Source: Ettlia oleoabundans (lineage: Eukaryota > Chlorophyta > Chlorophyceae > Chlamydomonadales). From it: DNA of 14,039 nt. The stretch is taken from contig JAAMXP010001410.1 of NCBI GenBank assembly GCA_019693395.1, positions 929 through 14,967 of the forward strand. Reading direction: 5' to 3'. Made by a program: the position numbers and the translations under genes. Below, in pieces: positions 1-8,897 of this stretch; position 1 is the first letter of the stretch, and each line of letters starts with the position of its first letter. The notes under the pieces are model-generated. The model had not been told where the DNA came from and did not search any database. It saw only the letters and a program-made list of their open reading frames with translations.

Positions 1-3000
1 AGTGATCCCCAGTTCAACTGCATGTAGGAAGCTGCAGGCCCTCCCCTGGATTCTCTGCCAACGGCGAACAATCAGGCATTAAGCAGGTGGACAGCCATGC
101 AGGTGGCAACTACGAGGGCATGCCATCGTGGCAGGAAGGCGGCAGCGCACGCTTCAGATGTGGCACCGATGGCGGCTCCCAGCCATGCGCCTGCTGACGC
201 CAGAGGGATGTCTACGTTGAGGGCGGCAAAGGAGGTGGAGGGGATGGGGTCTGGGGCGCTCATCACGGCTTGCAGTGTGGTTGAGATGGTGTGGCAGAGC
301 TCTGGGGCGTAGGTGATGCCCACAGGATCGCTGGCGTTTGTGGGGAGGAAGAACTCCGTGCCGCCGGTCTGGTCGTTCATGAACCCACAGTTCACCCACT
401 GCCGCAGCATGTCAAGCTGCGGGTTAGCGCTGCCCAGCTCAGTGACAGCAGCCGTCATGCGAACTGCGATGTCGGCCAGGGTGAGAGGCAGCAGGATCAC
501 TTTAACCTGCAGGCGGCGGGCAGGCGGCGGGCAGGCGGGGTTTGCTTCAGGACTTTGGCAAGGAAGCAGGTGCAGAATCTCGACACGACGAGGATGGCGT
601 GGGATGGCGGTAGGCTGGAGAGGGCCTAGGGTGTGGAGCTGGGCAGCTGTTGGGGCCGGCTTGCAACATGCATCGCAGAGCTCATGGACTGGCAGTACCA
701 TGTGTCCGCACCCGCCCACCTGCTCTTCAGGCAGCGCCGGCGGCTCATCAGGATTGCTCATGGCAGCAGCTATCCGCCTCATGGCCGCATAAAACTGCTG
801 GTAGCCCCTGCAGCAGCACAGGGCATGGCCCCCTTTACTGCTAAGCAACAGTATGTATTGGTGCAGCCAAGCTAGCCTGGCGCCTGAACTTTCGATCCTA
901 TCACAGCTGGCAGCCCTGCCATTGCCTGGGCGCAGGCTCAAGTGCCTCAGAGGCCAGCTGCTGCGATGTTGACAGCTGAGTGGCTGAATATCCAACCCCC
1001 TCCGGCCTACTTCTCCTTTTCCCACACAGAGGCAGTGGCACTCTCAGAAAAGCGCAAAACACCCTCCTCAGCCCTCCCCCGCGCCGCCAAGGTCAGCAGG
1101 CCTCATCCCGGGAGCTGCTGACTGCCGCAAGCTTGGTATCAGCTTGCAGCCGTCACAACTCCAGCACCTGTTGATGACGGTGAGCTGGTCGCCCAGTGTG
1201 CAGGAGGGGCAGCTGAGCGCGGGGGCAAAGGTCTCAAAGCTGTGGTAGCTGAAGTCAACCTGTGGGAGCATATCAGGTGTAGGACAGATGGGGCATGTAT
1301 GTTGGGGCATGTATACTGACCAGGTCATGACTGCGGCAGTAACTGTGCAGATCTGGTCTAACCCTTGCTGTAGAAATAGGCCAGTGGCCCTGCTCGCCAT
1401 GCTGCTGCACTTCATGCAGGAAAACAGAAAACACTTACCCACCACTCACCCCCCTTGCTTACCTGTGTCCAGTTTTTGTCGAATCCGAGGTTGTAGTGCA
1501 CCTCGCTGGTGGTGAAGACGTAGGGCCCCACCTCCACTGTGTCGGGAGGCTCATCGCCAGCCAGCCACTGCACAGGGCAGCACATGCCGTTCAATAGGCC
1601 CATGGGGGCGGTGCCTTGGTGGTGCATGAGGCGTCCCGCCAGGTGGCGAGCAAGACAGCCAGTGAACTGGTGGGCGGGCAATGGGACGTGCAACCACCAA
1701 ACATCCGGCTCGGATGCTTCAATGACCCGCTGTCCCTGCTGCACATTCCAGCTCACCAGCGTGGTGAGACTGCTCCTGTAACACCCACAATCCAGCCTGC
1801 TGGCCCTGCAGCGTGAGCACACACACCCCATTCCCACGCCCGCCGGCCCCCCCCCCCACCCCCCAACACAACCCGGCGCCACCCTGTCAAATGCCCCCCC
1901 CCTCGCTCTTTGTCCCCTGCTTCCCACCTCTTCCACATTTGTTATGTTGTAGAAGAAGTAGTGCGCCTTTATGCCCGCATCCTCACAGAACTGCACCGCC
2001 TCCTGGTTGTCGTAGCAGTCGGTACGGGGGGTGAGCACCTGCGCTTGGGTGGTGCGGGGTGTTGTAAGGCAGGGAGGCAGGGGCAAGGGACGGCGCTGTT
2101 GTGGCCAAGGCAAGGAGCAAGCAAAGGGCGGAAAGGAGGGGAGGGCAGCGATTTGTTTCCAGTACGAGGGCCGTTATGTACACTTTGCATGCAATGAGTC
2201 CCCCGCTTTTAAATGTGTGCCAGGAGGTTGGGGAAGGTGATGGGCCTGCTGCTGTGGGGCTGACAGTGCGCGCCTCGGCTAACGTCGTATCACTGTAGCC
2301 TGGCAGTCAACCTTATCATGCTGCACAGGCTCCGGTTGATCCCGTCCCCCGGGTGCCCGCTTTCCATGCAAGGTTTTTCCCGACAGGACGCTGCCGGCGG
2401 CCCACCCAACAAGACGACAATCATCCATTCGCTCAACATTTATTTTATCCACACACCCGGCACTCACCTGAATATTTGACAGTATGAGCTGGATCATGGG
2501 GTCAGCCACAAATATGCCCAGCATGGGGTTGGCCCACCAGCCAAAGGAGCACGACACCACCGCCACTGTCAGGAAGAAGCGCTTGCGGTCCTGGTACTCG
2601 CCAGGTAGCATGTAGCTCCTGTGTGCATGAATGAAAGGTGGTATGGCCGTGGTGAACAACAGCAGCAAACAAATTCGCATGTGCGGCGGCCTGCGACCTG
2701 CCCCCTGCTGCCCCCAGCAGACGGTGCCAGTGCCGCCGTCTGTCTGCCTGCCTGTCATGCCCATATGGAGCGCATTAGCATCAAGGGTGCATTTGGCGTT
2801 CAGGGAGTGAGAGCTCATACATAACACACATATGCATGGAAAGGAGAGGATGCGGAAGACCTGGCACTTGCGCTGGCACTGCATTGGCGCACTGCCACTC
2901 ACGTGACAACGCGGTTTAGCCCTCCATTGAGTGGCTCGCCATTGGCCAGCTTCTCCTCCTCCTCATCAATAAAATAGGGCCTGAGGACGGCCTTGGCACG

Positions 3001-3150
3001 GTTGAAGGAGTCCTTGCATCGAGACAGCGAGTGCTTGCACATGTCCTTCCAGCTGCCGCGCCCCCCCGCGACAGCGGAGTCGTGGGCAGCACCTGCGGCG
3101 TTGTCGCCCTGGTCCACCAGGTCTTGGAGCGGCACCTTAACGCCCGTCAT
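1..3150 (-). CDS. CD36/scavenger receptor class B-like membrane glycoprotein, 3' end beyond left edge
   Basis: Spliced by hand on the minus strand: exons 3150-2903, 2618-2468, 2038-1928, 1567-1463, 1259-1168, 807-720 and 506 onward, all with GT-AG introns and continuous frame, giving about 410 residues. Residues 1-96 are hydrophilic, with an acidic DEEEE patch. A basic RKR then precedes a hydrophobic segment (about 97-118), the likely first membrane anchor. The ectodomain shows FFYNITNVEE at about 161-170, a CD36-type VEVGPYVF motif (181-188), a CPSC cysteine pair and N-glycosylation sequons at about 164, 202 and 322. The family (PF01130) binds lipids or ligands outside the cell or in lysosomes and normally has a second, C-terminal helix. 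None is visible, and the frame closes at 72-74. Either the protein is short, or, more likely, a donor near 113 splices to an exon at 17-1 that reads LNWGS, resembling the family's later tryptophan-glycine motif, and the gene runs off the left edge. ATG 3150 is the first ATG in its open frame, but an upstream exon is possible. Ligand and location are unknown. Family call fairly sure; both ends uncertain. Confidence 0.8.
509..540 (-). repeat. Short tandem repeat at a splice acceptor of the CD36-like gene
   Basis: An 11-base unit (gcaggcggcgg on the plus strand) occurs nearly three times directly upstream of the acceptor at 507. On the sense strand it makes a CCGCCTGC-type pyrimidine-rich tract leading into CTGCAG, the acceptor used for the last visible exon. 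The repeats extend the polypyrimidine tract. The extra copies contain CTGC but no second AG, so they do not provide competing acceptors. Confidence 0.6.
1847..1902 (-). repeat. Poly-C/poly-G tract in intron 3 of the CD36-like gene
   Basis: On the plus strand there are runs of 11 C, then 6 C after a single A, and another run of about 9 C at 1894-1902. On the transcribed sense (minus) strand these are G-runs, inside intron 1927-1568. Four or more G-runs of at least three within about 55 bases fit a potential G-quadruplex. Such homopolymers are also prone to assembly or sequencing length errors. Confidence 0.65.
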
Positions 3151-3220
3151 CGCCGCGACGGGATCTCCCCTCTGCGAACAAGGCAGCGAAATAGCACATT
3201 GGACGGTCGCCCTCAGCCAT
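3137..3220 (-). other. Possible upstream ORF / 5' intron of the CD36-like gene
   Basis: An ATG at 3220 in good context (gtcATGGCT) opens a 27-codon frame that ends at 3137, overlapping the proposed main ATG at 3150 in another frame. The stretch 3244-3172 could instead be an intron: it has donor GTTAAG and acceptor TTGTTCGCAG, and splicing it joins two open frames in phase and removes this upstream ATG. Which holds decides the 5' end of the gene. This is visible in the sequence, but use of either is inference. Confidence 0.3.
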
Positions 3221-3536
3221 GACTTGTAGGCCGACGCTCTTAACCTTGTCTACAATTTCGAATACAATACAATGCGTCAATTGGGCTTTGAACACAGCCT
3301 CCCAGGCTTCCTTTAAGCCTTGGCGGTCCACTGCCCACCTAACGCAAGAAGCCTGATCAGCCTGATGCCTCCACGGAACACCGGCTCAGCACAAAACAAG
3401 CTTGGTAGCTTTGAGAATATGAGGCGTCCGCAAAACACACACGCACATTGCGCGCGCTGCGACGCGCTGACGTGGCGTTCCCTTGCAAGACCCTGAAAGA
3501 GACTGGACCATTATCCTCTGCTGTTATTGCAAGCTC
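3151..3536. promoter_or_regulatory. Divergent promoter region between CD36-like and EamA transporter genes
   Basis: The two start codons face away from each other across 386 bp, so both promoters and 5' UTRs must lie here unless upstream exons were missed. A TGACGTGG at 3468-3475 has the ACGT core bound by plant bZIP factors, but one such octamer may be chance. I see no clear TATA box. Shared regulation is inference from geometry only. Confidence 0.45.
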
Positions 3537-5609
3537 ATGTCTCTCGCACCATCATCGCAGATTGAGCAGCAAGAGCATGAGCAGCTGGTCTCTTACAGCG
3601 GCAGGGCTTCCCTCGAACACGAGGTGGTTCTGGATGTGCAGCGTCCAGCCACCCCAATGTGGGCATATGCCGTGCTGGCGGCTGCGGTGAGCACTGACCG
3701 GCTTCTGGCCGTAGCTTGCCTATGGCCACCACCACCAAGTGCCGGCAGTGCCGTCCATGCTGCTTCCCCCGCGCCTGCCCAGACGGCGTCCTTTTGCGCT
3801 ACACGCGTCAATATCCCCCTCCCAAATGCAGGTATTTGCCGTATCCTCAGCAGCGGTCACATTTGCGATGGTTGCAGAGGTGCCCCCCGTCACGCTTGCC
3901 GCCTGGCGTCTCCAGCTCACGTCGCTGTTCCTGGGCATAGGCGCTGCAGCCCAGTACCGCGCAATGCCGGTGGAGGACCGGCGGCGTACTGCACAAAAGG
4001 TGTGTTGAAGGGATTTCGACCGCACTGCTGACAGTTGAGAGATGTATGGCCTCTGGGCTGTGACTGGCGGGGCCCTTGTCCTCTTGTTGCTCCCCTGCTG
4101 CAGGCGGGCTTGCTGGCAGCGAGCGGCACCTGCCTGTGCTTTCACTTTGCGCTTTTTGTGCTCAGCGTGGAGACCACCAGCCTAGCACACTCGCTGCTCT
4201 TTATCTCAGCCTCTCCACTCTTCCTAGCGGGCGGTGCCTGGCTGCTGCGCCGCCCCATCTCACGAGGCGAGCTGGCAGGCACAGGTCTGGGGGCGGCGGG
4301 AGCCGTGGTGCTGGCCACAGCAGCCGCACACACTGACATACAGGTGGGGATAGCAGTAGCGTGGGCACGGGTGCTGCCTTTTGAGTCCTTTGCTCTCCTG
4401 CTGCTGCTGTGGATGGTACTTCCCCGCTGACCTGGCGCAAGCACTGTGGCTGGACCAATCCAGTCCTCCTTGCCCTGCTACAGGTGGCTGTGTCCGGTGA
4501 TCTTGCTGCCCTGGCTGCGGCGCTCTGCTTTGTGGGGTACCTGCTTGTGGGCCAGAAGCTGCGCTCTTGGATGCCCGCTTTCGTCTATGCATTCATGTAA
4601 GCACACCGGGATGGTGATCGCATGTGCTGGTGTCACGGGTGAGGTGGGGGGCATTGGGAGCAGTGGCAGTGGGGATCGGGCGTCAAATGGCAGGGCAATT
4701 GTACGATCGAGGTAGCCAGTCTTGTAAAAGCAGCGGCTGGCCGGTTGCGTGCGCACCCTACCCCTTGACCAGCACCTGCTTGTCCCAACCACGTCGCCGC
4801 AGCGTGACGGCGTTGGCGGCAGTGCTGCTTACCCTGGGAGCTTTGCTGCTTGAGGGAGCCAGCGTGGCGGCAGGCGGCAAGAGCGGCGTTTTTGGCTGGG
4901 TGGCATCCACCCACTACCTGCCATATGTGATGTACCTAGCTCTGGGCCCGGGCATCGTGGGCCACCTAGGCAAGCCACCAGCCTAGCAGCCGCAGAGGAA
5001 CGCAGTCACTTGCAGTGCTGCTGTCAGACTTGGCTTTGCAGCTCGTTTGCAGCCCCTGTTGATCCACTGCCACACGCCTGCTTGGGTGTCTCACCGCTAC
5101 CTAAATACTTTTGCTCAACCTGGTGGTATGGCTGGCTTGACGAATGCCTGCCCGCCTTTTGTTTCTTGGTCCTGCCTAGCTTCCTGCCTAGCAAAAACAT
5201 GATGCAACCATGCATTTGCTCCAACCAAATGGCCATCCAGGTACCCTGGCGTGCAGGTTTCAACACCCTTCTTCGCTACATGGATCCGCTGCCAATCTCT
5301 CTGGCCTGCAACACAGAGCCGCTTATTGGCAGCTTGCTGGGCTGGGGATTGGGCTTAATGTCACCTCCAGGCGCCTGGACGTATGTGGGAGGAGCGGTGG
5401 TGCTGGCCTCCACCTGCCTGGTTTTGCTGGCCGCCCACCATCGGGAGAAGCAGCAGCGGCGGCTGCAGCGGCAACTGGCCGGGGAAGAGGGATTGGACAG
5501 CAAGGCAGGACATCAAGGCGTTGGCAGCAGAATTGACACAGGAGGTGGTGGAGGGGGCATAGCAGCAGCAGGCGAGGGGCCTGGAGCTGCAATTGGCAGT
5601 ACAAGGTAG
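3537..5609 (+). CDS. EamA/drug-metabolite transporter (DMT) superfamily protein
   Basis: Six exons spliced by hand: 3537-3686, 3832-3999, 4104-4343, 4484-4596, 4803-4969 and 5257-5609, giving a 396-residue protein. Ten hydrophobic segments lie at about residues 40-64, 70-90, 107-128, 132-154, 163-180, 191-211, 216-242, 255-280, 296-316 and 322-340. These form two five-helix EamA repeats. The second repeat shows LGPGIVGHLGFNTLLRYM followed by a conserved-type NTEPLIGSLLGW segment, as in the family. The N-terminal 38 residues are polar and Glu/Gln-rich with no obvious signal or transit peptide. The C-terminal about 55 residues are a basic QQRRLQRQ stretch and a glycine-rich tail, probably cytosolic. 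Introns 1-4 are GT-AG; the last is GC-AG. The family exports metabolites, amino acids or nucleotide-sugar-like compounds, and the substrate cannot be read here. ATG 3537 is the first in-frame ATG. Likely in plasma membrane or an endomembrane. Confidence 0.88.
4970..5256 (+). other. GC-AG intron in the EamA transporter gene
   Basis: No GT donor in the right place joins the two halves of the second EamA repeat. Using donor CTAG|GCAAGC at 4969/4970 and acceptor GCGTGCAG at 5256 yields the in-frame motif VGHLGFNTLL, as expected for the family. A GC donor with an otherwise strong consensus (AG|GCAAG) is the known minor U2-type variant. The alternative is an unrecognised small exon within this 287-base stretch. 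Confidence 0.75.
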
Positions 5610-6309
5610 TAGTGGATGGGCAAGGGAACCATGCTGCCAGCTGAGGTCGAGTGGCGCGTACTGCGGGGCCAGCAGCAGCGAAATGGCGCAGGCTCAATGC
5701 ATCCACCACTGGACCGTAAAAAGCCGCGGCCACTCCCATCATCCCTGCACTTAACACTCTGACATTTCATAAACCCCAAGGTTTTTAACCCGAATTTGTC
5801 CCCTACTGTTTGCTTTACTTTTGCTTTGTACCCACGTTTTGCGCCATGCTGTTAGTAATTATTGGACGTCCATTTGTTGCTGCACTGTCATACCTTTTCG
5901 GCCAGCCAGTTGCTGCGATATGTAGTGCTGCCATTCTGGGCTGGCACCTTAGTGATTTCCATCTGGCAGCTTAGCTAATGTGTAGTACAGTGCTGTTTTG
6001 GCAATTGCTGGCATATAAAGATGAGGCATGAGCAACAAATCGGTGGAAATGGCGGCAAGAGGTCGAGGAGGGGTCGTGAGCGAGGAGCAGAAGATGAACG
6101 AGAATGTTTTGCAGTGCGGAACAGCAATGCCAGTCAGCAAAGGACGGGTGCATGGGAGCCTACAGGGGATGGCAGCACTGTTGGGCACTCACACCTGCCA
6201 CATTTGGCCCCACAGCGATGTGCACTAACAGGCATGGTTGGCTAATGTATCAGCAGGTTCCAATGTTAGGCTTGGCATGCCGAATACAACAGCAACAGCT
6301 GCCGTGCGC
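5610..6309. other. Spacer between convergent 3' ends, no gene recognised
   Basis: This 700 bp lies between the stop codons of the EamA transporter (plus strand) and homoserine kinase (minus strand), so it must hold both 3' UTRs and terminators. I looked for the chlorophyte poly(A) signal TGTAA on the plus strand and its complement TTACA and found none. A 66-codon plus-strand frame from 6028 has no recognisable motif and is probably untranslated. The stretch is more AT-rich than its neighbours. Confidence 0.6.
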
Positions 6310-8538
6310 TCACACCCGCTTGGCCCCTTCATTGTCTAGCCGCACCACCTTTGCAGAGTTGACCTCCAGGCCCCCCGCAGCCTTGAAGGCAGCCACCATA
6401 GCTTCCTGCACACGCTGCCCCACGTCAGGGTCTGACACAATGGCGACCGCTGTGGGGCCCGCACCGCTGATAGTGCAACCGTATGCGCCTGCGGTTGGCG
6501 GCACAGGGACAGCAGGGAGGGAGGGAGGGCTGGGCCTGAGTGTGGGTGACGCGACGGACAGCAAGCGATGTAAAGCGCTAACATTGTGCATGCGTGTTGA
6601 ATGAGGAAGCCAGCCAGCTGGACAAACCTGACAGCATGTCCCCTGTCCCCCAAGTTCCCACCCTGCACAGAAGGCAGGGCCTCTGCCAGGAAAGGTCGTA
6701 CTACTCTCATCTGCATCCCGTGCCTGCCCCTTCCCACCCTGCCACCAGGCGCCGTACCTGCCGCATGTGCCGCCTCCTTGACTGCAGAAAAGCCGGGTAT
6801 GAGGGGACCCCGAACCGGCTCCACAATTGCATCGGAGTCTAATGCCCGCCCAATCAATGCCGCATCCCCGCCCAGTATGCCGGCTACCAGAGAGGCGCCC
6901 ATGGCGCAGTTGTTGATCACCTGAAGCAGAATGGGCGACAGCAGTGTGGCAAGGAGGGCAACACGAGGTGAAGGGAGCGCAAGGGGGAGGTGCTTAGGTG
7001 CATGCATGGACATGTAAGCCCCCAGCAGCAGTCCAGGTGAATTTCAAGCGCAGCAGACAGCTGGAATGACGTTCAAGCAAGCCGCCCACGGTCATCTGCC
7101 CCCTGCCGCCAGTTGGCCGCACCTGCTTCATTGGTATCTCCTTTGGCAGCACCGCCCGCATCTCAGCAGTGGGCGCCTCAAACCGCGGGTTGACCAGCAC
7201 AAACCAGAGGTCCCCACTAAAGGGCAGGCGCTGCAAATCCAGAGGATCGCAGCTCCTGCAAACAAAGGAAAAGGCCCATGATGCAGCTGCGAAAGCGTGG
7301 GTTGAGGTGCACAATGGATGGTGGGCAATGTTTGTGTGTGCAATGTGCAATGAACAGTGAAGGAGCCAATAGTGAGCGTGGAGGTGTGGGCACGGCTGCA
7401 TTCCATACATTGCTGCGCTAACATTGCAATTTTCATGTAACCAGAGAACGCTCAGCAGCCCGTGGAGCCTCCTTCTGCAGCGCTCAGCCCCTACTGCGCC
7501 ACACGTCACCCTCCCCCACCTGACTAGGATGAACCCTCCCATGAGCGCCGGCGCAATGTTGTCTGCGTGGTACCCGCTCACAGCTGCCTCTGAGGCTAGT
7601 CCAGCATAGATGAGCGTGTCCTTGCCCAGCGGGCAGCCAAACAACGAGTTGACGGCCCAGGCTGCGGCGGCTGCTGAGGCTGCGCTGCTGCCCATGCCCG
7701 ACCCCAGCGGCAGACCCTTGCGGAGCGACAACGACACACCACATGAGGGCGCAGCACCCAACAGCTTGAGTGTCTCTATAGTGGCGATGCCTGCGACAGA
7801 GCAGCAGGTAGGCAGAGTGGAGGTGGGCACGTGGGGTAGCGTGTCCGGACACGGTGCATGGTGGCATGGTTTGCTTCCAGTAGCCTCCAGACCGGTCGAT
7901 CACACTCCGCTGCATGGCTGTTACCTCACCGCAGCACACTCCGCCCACCATCACCCTGCCGCTTGCACCAGATGACCAGTGCATGCGGCGGGTCGTGACG
8001 CACCTATGCAATTTTTGGGGGCATCGAGGGACAGCCGCCCGCCATCGCCTTCTATCGACTCAATCACCACCTCGCCTGGCCGATCGGGCAGGACCTTTGC
8101 GGTGACAACGTCGCCATCACCCTGCGACATTGGTCGTGGTTCTCGTTGTGCAGCGGCTACAAGCAGTGCTGTTGGTGCAGGCAAGCTGGGCCACGCTCGG
8201 CTGCTCCTCGCTGCCGTGGCGGGTCAGGCCAGTGGTCAGCTTTGTGCAGGCTGTGCTGCCATGCCGACAGTGCGGTTGCCTGCTTGGAGTCAGCTGCCAC
8301 CCTACCCCACCACACGCACCTCCACAGCGCAGCCCATCCAGTCGAAGCCGGGGCCCAGGTTGGCGACAGTGGCGGGTGCGAATGCCGCCGCCTCCTTTTC
8401 TACCGGATCGATGTACACTTTGCCCTGGCCAGCCACCTGCTGCGCCCTGGTCACTTGTTGCGCCCGGACCCCACGTCTGGCGCAGCAACGAGCTTGCATA
8501 CGAGGCCCCAAGGGGCTGGGCATGTGCGTCGCTCGCAT
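6310..8538 (-). CDS. Homoserine kinase, plant-type, probably plastid-targeted
   Basis: Six exons on the minus strand: 8538-8320, 8121-8004, 7790-7520, 7255-7123, 6920-6758 and 6488-6310. All introns are GT-AG and in frame, giving 360 residues (plant enzymes are about 370). The enzyme phosphorylates homoserine with ATP, giving O-phosphohomoserine, the branch point to threonine and, in plants, methionine. The three GHMP-kinase motifs are intact: APATVANLGPGFD (54-66), the ATP-binding loop PLGSGMGSSAA (140-150), and ISGAGPT (308-314). SGYHADNIAP (184-193) and DSDAIVEP are also typical of plant homoserine kinases. The first about 40 residues are rich in Arg, Ala and Gln with almost no acid, consistent with a chloroplast transit peptide, and plant homoserine kinase is plastidic. 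Start 8538 is the first ATG of the frame. Nothing is broken or missing. It is divergent from the TMEM45-like gene and functionally unrelated to it. Confidence 0.97.
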
Positions 8539-8897
8539 GTCCGCCCGCTGTGTACAGAGATTGCACTCTATAGCTTATGTTCGTTGTACAGTTGTCGTTA
8601 CACCATGCCAGCCGCGATACAAATGCAAAAACACAAAGGCTGCAAACACTTCACAGCATCCCACTCAGAATCCCGCAACAATTTGGTGCTGAAAGCAGGA
8701 GGCTGCCATCTGGCGGTTCACGGGCAATCATCTCAAAGGCGGCGGTACATGTGTACCTTACCTTTCGGCTCACCTATTATCTACGTGGCGTCGCATAGCC
8801 AGTTTCGTAACCCCTGTGACATTAGTCTTGTTGACCCTCCACGGTCATGAATGGCACCCATTGCGGCTGCTCCGAGATATAATAGCACTGTAGGACC
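8539..8897. promoter_or_regulatory. Divergent promoter region between homoserine kinase and TMEM45-like genes
   Basis: The start codons are divergent and 359 bp apart, so both promoters and 5' UTRs should lie here. A GATATAATAG at about 8876-8885 looks TATA-like but sits only about 12 bases before the ATG at 8898. It is therefore an unlikely TATA box unless transcription starts inside the presumed coding region. No other motif is convincing. Confidence 0.45.

Noticed and set aside
313..792. Long plus-strand open frames opposite the CD36-like gene (for example 313-792)
   Set aside because: They are antisense to exons with clear family motifs, have no recognisable domain, and are expected in GC-rich DNA.
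521..1025. The 5' part of the minus-strand open frame that runs 1025 to 72
   Set aside because: Only 506-72 and 807-720 fit the spliced protein. The rest is intron that happens to lack stops.
6028..6228. 66-codon plus-strand frame between the convergent genes
   Set aside because: It lies where both 3' UTRs must be and shows no domain or supporting context.
5610..6309. Green-algal TGTAA poly(A) signal
   Set aside because: No TGTAA on plus or TTACA on plus (minus-strand signal) was found in this spacer, so no polyadenylation site is called.
8876..8885. TATA-like GATATAATAG before the TMEM45-like gene
   Set aside because: Only about 12 bases from the ATG, too close for a TATA box unless the start codon is misplaced.
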